Shown one piece after another: positions 25,751 through 35,245 of a stretch of 64,000 bases of DNA. The stretch is from an uncultured Eubacteriales bacterium (GTDB lineage: Bacteria > Bacillota > Clostridia > Lachnospirales > Cellulosilyticaceae), in the NCBI GenBank assembly GCA_900551325.1, contig URVM01000012.1, forward strand, positions 1 to 64,000, in the 5' to 3' direction. The notes below the pieces were generated by a model that had not been told where the DNA came from, made no database searches, and saw nothing but the letters and a program-made list of their open reading frames with translations. Every line of letters starts with the position of its first letter. The first letter of the stretch is position 1. The position numbers and the translations under genes were made by a program.

Positions 25751-27100
25751 ATGAATAAAGGATATATTGCCTTTGATCTAGGGGCTTCGAGTGGGCGACT
25801 TATGCTAGGTATTCAAACTGATGGTGGAGTAGAATTAGAAGAAGTACATCGTTTTTCTAATGATCCTGTTGTTATTGGTGATACCATGTACTGGGATATA
25901 CCAAGACTATTTTATGAAATGAAGCAAGGTCTAAAGAAGGTAGCCGTAAGAAAAGATGTAATGATTCAATCTATAGGGATTGATACTTGGGGAGTAGATG
26001 GTGCATGGATTGATGAAACGGGTAAAATGCTTCAACTACCTATTCACTATAGAGATTCTCGTACACAAAAAGTTATAGAAGAAGTAGATAGTATAATAAA
26101 TGAAATAGAGTTATATGAGTTAACAGGTATACAAAAAGCTTCTTTTAATACACTGTATCAATTGTATTATGACAAAAAATATAATCCAGTGATTCATAGT
26201 CATGGGTATAAATGGTTGTTTATGCCGGATTTATTAGGTTATTTTTTAACGGGCAAACAGTATAATGAGGCAACCATTGCTTCTACAAGTGGTCTTATAG
26301 ACCCAAGGTCTAAAAGATATAGTGAAAAGATTTTTGATAAGCTAGGTTTTTTACTAGATTGGATGAATGAACTAGTGATGCCAGGTACACCAGTAGGTAC
26401 ATTATTAAAATCTATTCAAGAAGAAACAGGACTAGGGGAAGTGCCTATAGTAGCTGTAGCAAGCCATGATACAGCTTCAGCAGTAGCAGGGGCAGGTATA
26501 AATGCTCAGGAAGAACTATACCTTGTATGTGGTACATGGTGTTTGATGGGGCTTGAAGTCAATCAAGCCTACACAAGTGAAGAGGCCAGAAAATTAGGAC
26601 TTACAAATGAAGGTAGTGCAAAAGGTAAGATTAGATTATTAAAAAACATTAATGGACTATGGATGCTTCAACAACTAAAAAAATGTTTAAATGAACGAGG
26701 CTTAGAGATAGATTTTCCAGATATCATTAAAGAAGTGGAGCAAGTTCAACATGATTATGCCATAGATGTAACCCATCAAAGGTTTATGGCACCTATAAAT
26801 ATGGAGCAAGAAGTTATTAAGGCGTGCTATGAACAATATCAAGTGAAATTAGAAGGAATAGGTGAAGTAGCAGCAGCTATATATAATGGATTAGGCCAAC
26901 TTTATAAAGAAACAGTAGAGCAATTTGAACAATTACTAGGTAAAGAAATTACTACAATCCGTATGGTTGGTGGAGGTACAAAAGATAGATATCTATGCCA
27001 AGTTGTAAAGGATATGACAGGTAAAAAGGTTATAAAAGGAACAACAGAAGCATCAGCTATGGGAAATATCTTACTACAAATAGAAGCTATAAATGATTAA
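25751..27100 (+). CDS. FGGY carbohydrate kinase (L-fuculokinase, RhaB-like)
   Basis: A 449-residue sugar kinase of the FGGY family. The N-terminal phosphate loop reads AFDLGASSGRLM, the catalytic region IGIDTWGVDG holds the conserved aspartate, and MVGGGTKDRYLC is the C-terminal adenosine site. By sequence it is closer to the rhamnulokinase (RhaB) branch than to enterobacterial FucK. The operon has fucose isomerase and fuculose-phosphate aldolase and no rhamnose genes, so L-fuculose is the probable substrate. The RhaB-type kinases of many Clostridia appear to serve this role. The gap to fucI is 9 bases, with AGGAGG at the fucI end. Confidence 0.85.
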   Translation: MNKGYIAFDLGASSGRLMLGIQTDGGVELEEVHRFSNDPVVIGDTMYWDIPRLFYEMKQGLKKVAVRKDVMIQSIGIDTWGVDGAWIDETGKMLQLPIHYRDSRTQKVIEEVDSIINEIELYELTGIQKASFNTLYQLYYDKKYNPVIHSHGYKWLFMPDLLGYFLTGKQYNEATIASTSGLIDPRSKRYSEKIFDKLGFLLDWMNELVMPGTPVGTLLKSIQEETGLGEVPIVAVASHDTASAVAGAGINAQEELYLVCGTWCLMGLEVNQAYTSEEARKLGLTNEGSAKGKIRLLKNINGLWMLQQLKKCLNERGLEIDFPDIIKEVEQVQHDYAIDVTHQRFMAPINMEQEVIKACYEQYQVKLEGIGEVAAAIYNGLGQLYKETVEQFEQLLGKEITTIRMVGGGTKDRYLCQVVKDMTGKKVIKGTTEASAMGNILLQIEAIND

Positions 27101-27139
27101 AAAAATCTTAATAACTTTATAAAGTAAGAGGGGATAAAT

Positions 27140-28546
27140 ATGGATGATCATAAAGTAGTTGAAGAAGTTTTAGATCAAGGTATTGAAGAAGATAGAGAAG
27201 AAACAGAACAAGGTGTACATACATATAGTGCAGTAGATAAATATGTTTGGCCAACAGAACCTAAAGTTTTAGAAAAGCTTGAGTGGTTTCAAGATCAAAA
27301 GTTAGCACTTATGATGCACTGGGGGCCTTATTCACAAATTGGTTTAGTTGAGTCATGGGCGCTTAGTGATGCTGATGCTGATTGGGCAAGACGAGGTGTG
27401 GATTGGCCAGTTAATGATGAAGAGTTTAAAAAACAGTATAGGGATTTAAATAAAACATTTAATCCAATACGTTTTAATCCAGAAGAGTGGGCAGATTTAG
27501 CGAAAGATGGAGGGTTTAAATACCTTATCTTTACAACAAAGCACCATGATGGATTTTGTATGTGGGATACTAAGTATTCTGATTACAAAATTACATCACC
27601 AGATTGCCCTTTCCATACAAATAAGTATGCTGATATTTGTAAACATCTTTTTGAAGCGTTTAGAAGACGTGGACTTGGGATTTCAGCTTACTTTTCGAAG
27701 GCAGATTGGCACAGTCCCTATTACTGGGCACCTAATATGGAACGTGGTTCCTTTATGTGGAGAGGACCTTCTTATAAACCTAGTGAAAACCCTGAGCTAT
27801 GGGAAAAATTTGTTGAGTTTACTCAAAATCAGGTTAAAGAACTGACTACAGAGTATGGTAAGATAGATATTCTATGGTTTGATGCGGGGCAAGTATGTCC
27901 ACAGTCAGGGCAAGATATTCGCTTAGGTCAGATGATAGATGATATTCGTAAATACCAACCTTGGATTTTATCAGCTGATCGTACAGTAGGTGGGCCGTAC
28001 GAAAACTATATTACACCAGAACAATGTGTACCAAATAAACCACTTGGAATACCTTGGGAAAGCTGTATTACCATGGGGACATCCTTTTCTTTTGCATATG
28101 AAGATGACTACAAATCAGTAAGAGAGCTTGTACATTTACTTGTAAATATTGTGGCTAAAGGTGGTAATCTTGCTTTAAATGTAGGCCCTCAACCAGATGG
28201 TAGACTACCGAAAGGTGCTATCAAACGTATGAGGGGATTAGGGTCTTGGCTAAAAGTAAATGGTGATGCAATATATGGTACTCGTACATGTGCTCCATAT
28301 ATTCAAGATAATATTGCCTTTACTCAAAAAGCAGATGCGGTTTATGCTATTAAGCTATATGCAGAAGGTGAAAAGGTAGAAAGAAAATTACTTATACCAT
28401 ATACAAAATCAATTAAGCAAGTAGTACTTTTAGGCTATGAAGGCGTGCTAGAAAGTGAGAGATTAGAAGAAGGTATACTTGTAACTATACCTGAGATGGA
28501 GTGGGACGAAGAAGTTATTGCATATGCATTTAAAATGATTAAGTAA
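27140..28546 (+). CDS. GH29 alpha-L-fucosidase, cytoplasmic
   Basis: A 468-residue glycoside hydrolase family 29 enzyme. The nucleophile is D248 in KIDILWFDAG. Other family landmarks are LMMHWGPYS (57-65), FTTKHHDGFCMWD (131-143), the substrate-binding FSKADWHS and GGNLALNVGPQPDG. A small beta-sandwich ends the protein. There is no signal peptide, so it releases fucose from imported oligosaccharides. The first 30 residues are unusually acidic (EEDREETEQ) and are not part of the family core. It is the last gene of the fuc operon, directly feeding FucI. Confidence 0.92.
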   Translation: MDDHKVVEEVLDQGIEEDREETEQGVHTYSAVDKYVWPTEPKVLEKLEWFQDQKLALMMHWGPYSQIGLVESWALSDADADWARRGVDWPVNDEEFKKQYRDLNKTFNPIRFNPEEWADLAKDGGFKYLIFTTKHHDGFCMWDTKYSDYKITSPDCPFHTNKYADICKHLFEAFRRRGLGISAYFSKADWHSPYYWAPNMERGSFMWRGPSYKPSENPELWEKFVEFTQNQVKELTTEYGKIDILWFDAGQVCPQSGQDIRLGQMIDDIRKYQPWILSADRTVGGPYENYITPEQCVPNKPLGIPWESCITMGTSFSFAYEDDYKSVRELVHLLVNIVAKGGNLALNVGPQPDGRLPKGAIKRMRGLGSWLKVNGDAIYGTRTCAPYIQDNIAFTQKADAVYAIKLYAEGEKVERKLLIPYTKSIKQVVLLGYEGVLESERLEEGILVTIPEMEWDEEVIAYAFKMIK

Positions 28547-28560
28547 ACTAGCAACACAAA

Positions 28561-28598
28561 AAACATCCTCAACTTTTATTGGTTGAGGATGTTTTTTT
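28561..28598. terminator. Bidirectional terminator between fuc operon and membrane protein gene
   Basis: AAACATCCTCAAC (28561-28573) pairs with GTTGAGGATGTTT (28582-28594), followed by a T run. The stop of the minus-strand gene (28576-28578) lies in the loop. It belongs to the recurring CCTCAACTTTT hairpin family. Confidence 0.88.
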
Positions 28599-29256
28599 GC
28601 GCTTGTTTAAATTCTTTATAGCCGATGAGAATAACCCAAACGTAAGCAAGTGTTTTAGGAATCATAAGCATCCCTACAAGGAAATTTTCTTGTGCCCAAA
28701 GGACAACAGGTGCATAGAAACCAAAAGATAAGATAACAGCAATGGCAAGGTTTTTGTAATCACGATCTTTGTATTTAACCCCGTAGCTGTAAAGAAGATA
28801 AATCATAATGAGTCCCATAATAGTAAATGGAATATTTCTAATAATACCCCATGAAATAGGTGGGTTATTTACAAACCACATGTTTTGAGGGAAGAAACAT
28901 AGAATAATTCTTAAAGCAGCTAATACATACATAGTTAAATCTAATGTCTGAGTATCTTTTACATTAAAGCGCATTTTCCAAATTTTATAAAGAATAAGGT
29001 AGAAAACAGTCATTGTAATAGAAGTAATAAACTTACCAAATCCTAGAGAAACAGGGTGATTTTCGAGTCCCGTTGTAAGAAGAGCGTAAATACGTGGTAT
29101 AAGATGGAAGGCATCACCAAATCCTAAGGTAACAGACATAATACCAAATAATTTGAAGTACCCATTGTCTTTAGAGTTTTTGATCATAATGATACCAAGT
29201 ACAATAACAGTTGTTAAGTAAACCACATGAAAAATAGGTTCCATAATTGCTTGCAT
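28576..29256 (-). CDS. Multi-pass membrane protein, probable target of the adjacent two-component system
   Basis: A 226-residue protein with about seven hydrophobic segments and no soluble domain. I recognise no family with a known function. GGAGGAT lies at a good distance before the ATG on the minus strand. It diverges from the OmpR-type regulator gene, and the intergenic region contains three 11-bp direct repeats overlapping the -35 position of its likely promoter. I therefore infer that it is controlled by that regulator. Its last codons (KNILNQ) are encoded within the terminator stem-loop. Confidence 0.75.
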   Translation of the reverse strand: MQAIMEPIFHVVYLTTVIVLGIIMIKNSKDNGYFKLFGIMSVTLGFGDAFHLIPRIYALLTTGLENHPVSLGFGKFITSITMTVFYLILYKIWKMRFNVKDTQTLDLTMYVLAALRIILCFFPQNMWFVNNPPISWGIIRNIPFTIMGLIMIYLLYSYGVKYKDRDYKNLAIAVILSFGFYAPVVLWAQENFLVGMLMIPKTLAYVWVILIGYKEFKQAQKNILNQ

Positions 29257-29319
29257 AAAAATCCTCCTTTAATTGTTAGATTGTTGTTTATTTGAATTTA
29301 TGCTTAAGTTTATAGAAAT

Positions 29320-29374
29320 AGTATAGAGGGCCTATATTTAATGCATCTAAAGTTCATCTTAAATCCATCTTAAA
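29320..29374. promoter_or_regulatory. Three 11-bp direct repeats with divergent promoter
   Basis: Adjoining 11-base units TGCATCTAAAG (29342-29352), TTCATCTTAAA (29353-29363) and TCCATCTTAAA (29364-29374) form a direct-repeat array of the kind OmpR-family regulators bind. On the minus strand TATACT (29320-29325) is a good -10 box, and its -35 position falls in the first repeat. For the plus-strand regulator gene the array lies upstream of a weak promoter (TTGATA at 29384). This suggests one regulator controls both directions. Confidence 0.65.
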
Positions 29375-29462
29375 TATGAGTTATTGATAACAAGAAGAAA
29401 ATAAATAGTGCTATGATAAGAGTATAAATAGATAGAATGATAAGTGTGAAAAGGAGTAAAAT

Positions 29463-30185
29463 ATGCAAGGTATTTTTGAAAAATATAAAGTACTTATAAT
29501 AGATGATGAACAAGATATTGTAGAGATTTTAGATACAGTTTTAAAAAGAGAAGGCTTTAGCCAAATCTATATGGCAGGGGATGGTAAAACAGGTATAGAA
29601 ACCTTTAAGAAGGAAAGTCCGGATATTGTGCTTTTAGACATTATGTTACCAGATATAAGTGGTTATGAGGTATTTAATGAGCTAAGGAGAATAGGCCAAG
29701 TGCCTGTACTATTTTTATCTGCAAAAGGTGAAGAAATGGATAGATTATTAGGCTTTGCTATGGGAGCAGATGACTATATTACAAAGCCTTTTAGTGCCAA
29801 AGAAGTAGCATTTCGGTTAAAGGCAAGGCTTAAGGTATTAGATCAAGTAGTTTATGGACAAGTAGAAAAGAAAAATAAGCCTATTACTTTTGGGGATGTA
29901 ACAATTAATGAGGAAACAGGAGAAGTTTATAAAGGGGGTAAGCTACTAGAGTTTACAGCAAAGGAATTGAAACTACTTTTATACTTAGTTAATAATCCAA
30001 ATAGAATTATAAGTAAAGAGATGATTTGTAGACAAGTATGGGGGGAAGACTTCTTTGGTTATGATAATACTATTACAGTCCATATGCGTAAACTTAGGAT
30101 GAAAATTGAAGACAATCCTTCTAAACCAGAGTATTTAACAACAGTCATAGGACTTGGGTACAAGTTTGTTATGAAAGAGGTGTAG
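29463..30185 (+). CDS. OmpR-family response regulator
   Basis: A 240-residue two-component regulator. The receiver domain (residues 8-125) has D14/D15, phospho-acceptor D59 (VLLDIMLPD) and the lysine in DYITKPFS. The C-terminal winged helix (about 140-238) has the usual LTAKELKLL-like segment (EFTAKELKLLLYL) and TVIGLGYKF. AAAGGAG precedes the ATG. The histidine kinase follows after 3 bases. The 11-bp direct repeats upstream are its likely binding site, so it probably controls itself and the divergent membrane protein. The signal is unknown. Confidence 0.92.
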   Translation: MQGIFEKYKVLIIDDEQDIVEILDTVLKREGFSQIYMAGDGKTGIETFKKESPDIVLLDIMLPDISGYEVFNELRRIGQVPVLFLSAKGEEMDRLLGFAMGADDYITKPFSAKEVAFRLKARLKVLDQVVYGQVEKKNKPITFGDVTINEETGEVYKGGKLLEFTAKELKLLLYLVNNPNRIISKEMICRQVWGEDFFGYDNTITVHMRKLRMKIEDNPSKPEYLTTVIGLGYKFVMKEV

Positions 30186-30188
30186 TCG

Positions 30189-31565
30189 GTGAAGGGGAAG
30201 TTAATCACACATTATTTCTTAAGTTTTATTACAGCCTGCTCTGTTATATTTATAGTCAATATTCTCTTTATGCGAGGTAATATTTATAACCAAGGCATGC
30301 TCTATGACTTTGAACCTACCAAGTATATTTTGGAAGTTGAACAAAATATTGTACAGCTACCAAGTAGAAGGGTAGGTCTTAATGAGGCGGGTATCTTGGC
30401 ATTAGATAGATATGGTAGTGGTATACAAATATTAGATTCAACTAATAAAGAAATTTTTAGCTATAAGAAACCAGAGTTTGTTCCAAGTTCTTACTCTAAT
30501 GTGGATTTAATCAATCTTTTTACAAGTAATGAAACCACCATATATTTAGAGGAAAAGGAAATAGGAGAGAAGACCTATACCTATATCGTGTTTTTAGATA
30601 CGGAGAAAGTAAATAGGGTAATTTATACCTACGATGTATCAGATTTAAGGCAGGCTCATCGTTTCCCTACCTTAATACTTATTAATTGTATTTTGATTTT
30701 AATTATGAGTTTCCTCTTTACTATAAGAATTGCAAGACCTATCAATCGGATTATTGATAAAATTGTTAAATTATCAAAAGGAGATTACTCCAAAAGTACA
30801 ATTAAACAAGGTATTTATTTTAAAATAGAAGAAAAGCTCAATCAGCTAACGGAGCGTTTAACAGCTAATGAACGTGAGCGATTAAAGATTGATCAAATGC
30901 GTGAAGAATGGATTTCAAATATTACTCATGATATTAAAACTCCACTAACTTCTATTATAGGAAGTGCAGAAATACTAGCAGATATAAGTTACCCAGTAAA
31001 TGATAGTATGCGTCAAAAGTACTCTCATACCATCCTTCATAAAAGCCAATACATTAAAACTTTAGTAGAAGACTTGAATTTGTCTACTAGGCTACAAAAT
31101 CAAACCATGATACTGAACAAAACAAAGGTAAATATGGTTTCTTTAGGGAGACATGTACTTATTGACCTGATTAATGATGAAAAATACAACGATCACAACA
31201 TTACTTTTAAATATTCATCAGAAGCCATCTATTTAGAAGTAGATGAACAGCTGATGAAGCGTGTATTTATGAATTTAATCATCAATGCCTTTGTCCATAA
31301 TGATGAAGATGTGAAAGTGAAATTAGAAATTAAAGAAGAAAAAGGACATGTACAAGTGATTATAGAAGACAATGGAAAAGGTGTAGCAGTAGAAGAACAA
31401 CAAGAGATTTTTAAACGATACTATAGAGGAACTCACACTCGAAATAAGACAGAAGGTTCAGGCCTGGGGCTTGCCATCGCTCACGATATAGTCAAAACTC
31501 ATGGGGGAACAATAGAAGTAGAAAGTGAACTAGGCAAAGGACTAAAAATCACCATAACTTTCTAA
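30189..31565 (+). CDS. Membrane sensor histidine kinase
   Basis: A 458-residue kinase. Membrane segments at about 7-28 and 158-178 enclose an extracellular sensor of about 130 residues. A HAMP linker (180-232), a HisKA domain with phospho-acceptor H247 (ITHDIKTPLTS) and an ATPase domain (N-box NLIINAFVHN, G1 IEDNGKGV, G2 GSGLGLAI) follow. The start is GTG, 3 bases after the regulator's stop, with AGAGGTG just upstream. It forms a pair with the OmpR regulator; the sensed molecule is unknown, though cell-envelope stress is common for this layout. Confidence 0.9.
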   Translation: MKGKLITHYFLSFITACSVIFIVNILFMRGNIYNQGMLYDFEPTKYILEVEQNIVQLPSRRVGLNEAGILALDRYGSGIQILDSTNKEIFSYKKPEFVPSSYSNVDLINLFTSNETTIYLEEKEIGEKTYTYIVFLDTEKVNRVIYTYDVSDLRQAHRFPTLILINCILILIMSFLFTIRIARPINRIIDKIVKLSKGDYSKSTIKQGIYFKIEEKLNQLTERLTANERERLKIDQMREEWISNITHDIKTPLTSIIGSAEILADISYPVNDSMRQKYSHTILHKSQYIKTLVEDLNLSTRLQNQTMILNKTKVNMVSLGRHVLIDLINDEKYNDHNITFKYSSEAIYLEVDEQLMKRVFMNLIINAFVHNDEDVKVKLEIKEEKGHVQVIIEDNGKGVAVEEQQEIFKRYYRGTHTRNKTEGSGLGLAIAHDIVKTHGGTIEVESELGKGLKITITF

Positions 31566-31722
31566 ATTTGTGTAAAATATGACGAATAATATATGAATAT
31601 GCAGAATAAAAATATATATATTTAACAAAAATAAGTTGACAATATATAGTAAAAAATAGATAATTAAATGATGAAAATATAGTAATAAGTAATAAATACC
31701 TTAAAGAGAAGGAGGAAGGGGA

Positions 31723-31890
31723 ATGCATATTCAAGGGGTAAAAAGAGAAGAAGAACAACTAGAAAGAAAATGTGAGGACCTATCTTCTTATAATGAAGAT
31801 ATAATTCAAATGAGAAGTGAAATAAAAGTAGTAGGTCATAGAAGCTATACAGCCGACCTTTATGATGTAGAGCTACTCATGGAAAAATAA
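31723..31890 (+). CDS. Small acidic protein of 55 residues, unknown function
   Basis: An open frame of 55 codons (starts MHIQGVKREEEQLERK, ends YDVELLMEK) with a very strong ribosome site (GGAGGAAGGGG) just before the ATG and a long terminator 14 bases after the stop. The N-terminal half is rich in Glu/Arg/Lys with leucine spacing that could form a coiled coil. There is no cysteine pair, signal peptide or membrane segment. I do not recognise a family. The ribosome site and terminator are the main reasons to believe it is a gene. Confidence 0.55.
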   Translation: MHIQGVKREEEQLERKCEDLSSYNEDIIQMRSEIKVVGHRSYTADLYDVELLMEK

Positions 31891-31903
31891 AGTTTAATTA
31901 TAT

Positions 31904-31968
31904 AAAAGCTGCCTAAGTATAGACGGATTCCTTGAGGGAGAGTATCTATACTGTATGGCAGCTTTTTA
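31904..31968. terminator. Long terminator hairpin, AAGCTGCC family
   Basis: AAAAGCTGCC at the left pairs with GGCAGCTTTTT at the right, with an inner stem around TAAGTATAGA/TCTATACT. Related hairpins are at 43953, 54190 and 55691. It may serve both the small gene (+) and the GH29 gene (-). Confidence 0.8.
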
Positions 31969-31979
31969 TATTTAATAAA

Positions 31980-33353
31980 TTAATTGTTTAAATCACCTTC
32001 ATGAACAAGAACAAAACCTTCAGCGTAGAAAGCATCTTGTAAATGGAGTGAAGAGACATTAAGTGTAATTGTATCCATATGTTGTTCAAAAGGAATAAGT
32101 TCTTTTGTACGTATGCTATGGATAGTTTTCACTGTTGTAGCACTATGTAGAGTAATGTGATGAGGAAGTAGAGGAATCTCATCATATAAGTAAAAGGCAT
32201 AAGTCATATTATCTTTAGCAGTGTATTTAATACGATCATTAAAATAAGGGGCTACAATATGTGTATTATAAATACCTTCTCCAAATATATTAAGCCATGC
32301 ACCAAGTTGCTTCATAGAAAGGACAGCAGGCTTTGGAAGTTCACCATCTGGTTGAGGTGCAACATTTAGAGCAAGATTACCACCTTTACAAACAATATCT
32401 AAAAGAAGATGTACAAGTTGTAAACCAGTTTTGAAAGTATCTGTATAATGGAAAGAAAATTTTTGGCCTAATGTTGTACATGTTTCCCAAGGTACATCAA
32501 GAGCAGTTTCAGGAATAGTTTTTTCGGGTGTAATAATATTCTCAAAAGGCCCTCCTACAGTACGATCACAAACGATAAGATGAGGCTGTGTTGTAGTTCT
32601 AATTTTATTTACGATAGTAGGTAGATCAATATCTTGGTCTAAATTATTTGGATTTACCCAACCACCATCTAGCCAAAGAACATCAATCTTTCCGTATTTT
32701 GTACAAAGCTCTTCAATTTGAGAGTGAGTATACTCTACAAATTTTTCCCATAGCTCAGGGTGCTCCTTAATAGTATAGTTTACATTGCGAGTTTTAGCCG
32801 TTCCGAAAGCTTTGTGCCAATAATAATCACTATGCCAATCTGGTTTGGAAAAATAAGTAGAGATAGCAAGTCCTTCTTTACGAAAAGCCTCATACAATGA
32901 ACCTACAATGTCCGCATAAGGATGTGTATGAAAAGGACAAGAAGAATCTGTAATTTTGTAATTGGTTGTTTGTGTATCAAACATACAAAATCCATCATGA
33001 TGCTTAGTTGTAAAAAGGAGATATTTAAAACCACAATCTTTGGCAAGTTTTGCCCACTTGTCAGGACGGAATTTAACTGGATTAAAGGTACGATTAGAGT
33101 GGATATATTGTTGTTTAAAGGTTTCAATATCTGTCCAATCTATATCTTCTTGTGACCAGGAACTATCTCCATCAGATAAAGGCCAAGACTCATAAGTTCC
33201 AAATTGACATCCAGGTGCCCAGTGCATCATAAGTCCTAGCTTAAGTCCCATAAAGTATTCAATATGTTCTTGGACATTTGGTTCTTGTGGGGGAATATAT
33301 TGTAGAGGGTCTGAATAATCATGTACTCCATTTTTTACTTTTATCTTTGTCAT
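31980..33353 (-). CDS. Second GH29 alpha-L-fucosidase, cytoplasmic
   Basis: A 457-residue family 29 fucosidase, clearly related to the one in the fuc operon but not a recent duplicate. The nucleophile is D229 in KIDVLWLDGG; LMMHWAPG (41-48), FTTKHHDGFCMFD (114-126), YFSKPDWHS and GGNLALNVAPQPDG are present. There is no signal peptide. It lies downstream of a YesM/YesN pair on the same strand (81-base gap) and near the LplB-type importer, so it probably acts on the fucosylated oligosaccharide that this importer brings in. AGGAGGC precedes the start. Confidence 0.92.
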   Translation of the reverse strand: MTKIKVKNGVHDYSDPLQYIPPQEPNVQEHIEYFMGLKLGLMMHWAPGCQFGTYESWPLSDGDSSWSQEDIDWTDIETFKQQYIHSNRTFNPVKFRPDKWAKLAKDCGFKYLLFTTKHHDGFCMFDTQTTNYKITDSSCPFHTHPYADIVGSLYEAFRKEGLAISTYFSKPDWHSDYYWHKAFGTAKTRNVNYTIKEHPELWEKFVEYTHSQIEELCTKYGKIDVLWLDGGWVNPNNLDQDIDLPTIVNKIRTTTQPHLIVCDRTVGGPFENIITPEKTIPETALDVPWETCTTLGQKFSFHYTDTFKTGLQLVHLLLDIVCKGGNLALNVAPQPDGELPKPAVLSMKQLGAWLNIFGEGIYNTHIVAPYFNDRIKYTAKDNMTYAFYLYDEIPLLPHHITLHSATTVKTIHSIRTKELIPFEQHMDTITLNVSSLHLQDAFYAEGFVLVHEGDLNN

Positions 33354-33433
33354 AAAAAGCCTCCTAAAAAATAATAGAATATATTTAACTATATATTCTA
33401 TTATAAAGATGGCAGATTAAAAAATAAGGGAAA

Positions 33434-35233
33434 TTATTTTAGATAAGGGAGAATTATTTTAGCTGTAAGTTGCTGGTTTTGATTAAGTGAGTAAAAAAGT
33501 TTACTATCTTCTTTGAAATGAAGGTGAATACGCTCATTTACATTACGAATACCAAAACCACTAGAAGGATTAAGAGGTGTATCTTTATAGTTAAGGTAAT
33601 CATTTAAAAGCTGAGGGTCACATGTTTTTCCATTACTACTTATTTCAATATATAAATAATCCTCTTCCGTATAAATTAAAAGTTGAATTTTAAGGCAATC
33701 AATAGGATTTTGAGGATCAATACCGTGTTTAATTGTATTTTCCACAAGGGGTTGAATAATAAATTTAGGAATACATATGGTATGTAATGGTAGTGGAGAA
33801 TCTACATTAAAAATGATAGGATAATCATGCCTTAGCCTATAGATAGATATAAACTCATAGATGTTTTGAATTTCATCAGAGATATTAACAAGACAGTTAG
33901 GATCTGTAATACTATAACGCATTAAGTTAGAGATAGAACCTACAATATGTGCAATATCATCTTGATTTCTAGAAAGAGCAATCCAGTTTACAACATCCAT
34001 TGCGTTAAAGATAAAATGTGGGTTAATTTGAGCTTGTAACGCTTTGAGTTCAGCTTGTTTTTTGAGTTCATTTTGATGAGTAATAGCCTCCATTAAATTA
34101 TTAGTATAAGTAATTAAACGTTTAAAACTATTGCAAAGAACAATGATTTCCTTAGATTTAGAAAAATGTAGTTTATGTATATCAAAAGTTCTTGTATCAT
34201 CAATAGATGCAATAGTACCAGATAAATCAATAATTGGTTTAGTTATTTTAAATGCAATAAAATAGGCAATAGGTATAGTCAGTAAAATAACAATAAAAGC
34301 GAATAGAATAAAAGTATACATAAAGGAATTACTTTGTTTAATGATATCTTCATAAGGTGTGACAAAAATAATAGAAAGTCCAGAATCTAAGAAGCTTGTA
34401 TGAACAACATATTTTTGGTTATAGGCATATACGAGATTACTTGAAGAAGCACTAGTAAGAGTAGACAAGCTGGTATGGTATAAGTCTAAAAATATATCAG
34501 GCTCAATAGTTTCAGTGCTTGTGTATAATATATTGCCTTCTCTAGAAAGTAAGGAATAACCACTATTAGGCGTAAGAGGAGAAAAAGTTAAAACGTTGTC
34601 TAGGTATTCTATTTTAATGCTTATGACCATAACACCTATTCCTGAAGAATCATAAGGACCTGTATAAAAAGTGTTTTGGATTTTTTTTGCAAAACACAAT
34701 TCATTACTTTCTGCATTAATAAATACATAATGATTTTGTGGAGAAGTCAATGTACCAATATACCAATTACTATTTTTAACTTCGCTATTAGAAAAAACAT
34801 TATAGGATCGGCTATAAGTATTTGTATTCAATGTTTTAGCCTCAAAGCCAGAAGTAATAGGAAGTGTATCATTTAAAAAAAGAGTATTTTTATAATAATA
34901 ATTTGTATTGTTGGGGAGTTTTAAGCTTGAACAGTTAGAAAACTCCTTTAGAATACCTAAACGTACTTGTATGTCTATAAGTGGATCAGCAGGTTCAGTA
35001 TTAAGATAATTGCCTAAAAGCTGATTGCTAATAACCATAAGAGAAGTTTGTTCAATAGAGTCCATAAAATTTGTAAGTAAATTATTATTTAAAGAAGTAA
35101 CACTAGATTGATAATGAATGACTTCTTGAACCATTGTGTTTTGAAACAATATATAAATTACAGTATATGAACAAATAAGAACGGTACTCATAAGTAGAAT
35201 AAGAGTGAGCGTGATTTTTTTCTTGATAGACAT
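33434..35233 (-). CDS. YesM-type sensor histidine kinase
   Basis: A 599-residue membrane kinase. Membrane segments at about 8-30 and 297-320 enclose a large extracellular sensor; a HAMP linker follows. The kinase core has H406 in INPHFIFNAMDVVNW and the ATPase motifs ENTIKHGI and GFGIRNVNERI. The gene is downstream of its response regulator (12-base gap), the reverse of the order at 6-8 kb. It probably senses the sugar imported by the adjacent ABC system. Confidence 0.9.
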   Translation of the reverse strand: MSIKKKITLTLILLMSTVLICSYTVIYILFQNTMVQEVIHYQSSVTSLNNNLLTNFMDSIEQTSLMVISNQLLGNYLNTEPADPLIDIQVRLGILKEFSNCSSLKLPNNTNYYYKNTLFLNDTLPITSGFEAKTLNTNTYSRSYNVFSNSEVKNSNWYIGTLTSPQNHYVFINAESNELCFAKKIQNTFYTGPYDSSGIGVMVISIKIEYLDNVLTFSPLTPNSGYSLLSREGNILYTSTETIEPDIFLDLYHTSLSTLTSASSSNLVYAYNQKYVVHTSFLDSGLSIIFVTPYEDIIKQSNSFMYTFILFAFIVILLTIPIAYFIAFKITKPIIDLSGTIASIDDTRTFDIHKLHFSKSKEIIVLCNSFKRLITYTNNLMEAITHQNELKKQAELKALQAQINPHFIFNAMDVVNWIALSRNQDDIAHIVGSISNLMRYSITDPNCLVNISDEIQNIYEFISIYRLRHDYPIIFNVDSPLPLHTICIPKFIIQPLVENTIKHGIDPQNPIDCLKIQLLIYTEEDYLYIEISSNGKTCDPQLLNDYLNYKDTPLNPSSGFGIRNVNERIHLHFKEDSKLFYSLNQNQQLTAKIILPYLK

Positions 35234-35245
35234 TGATAACTCCTT

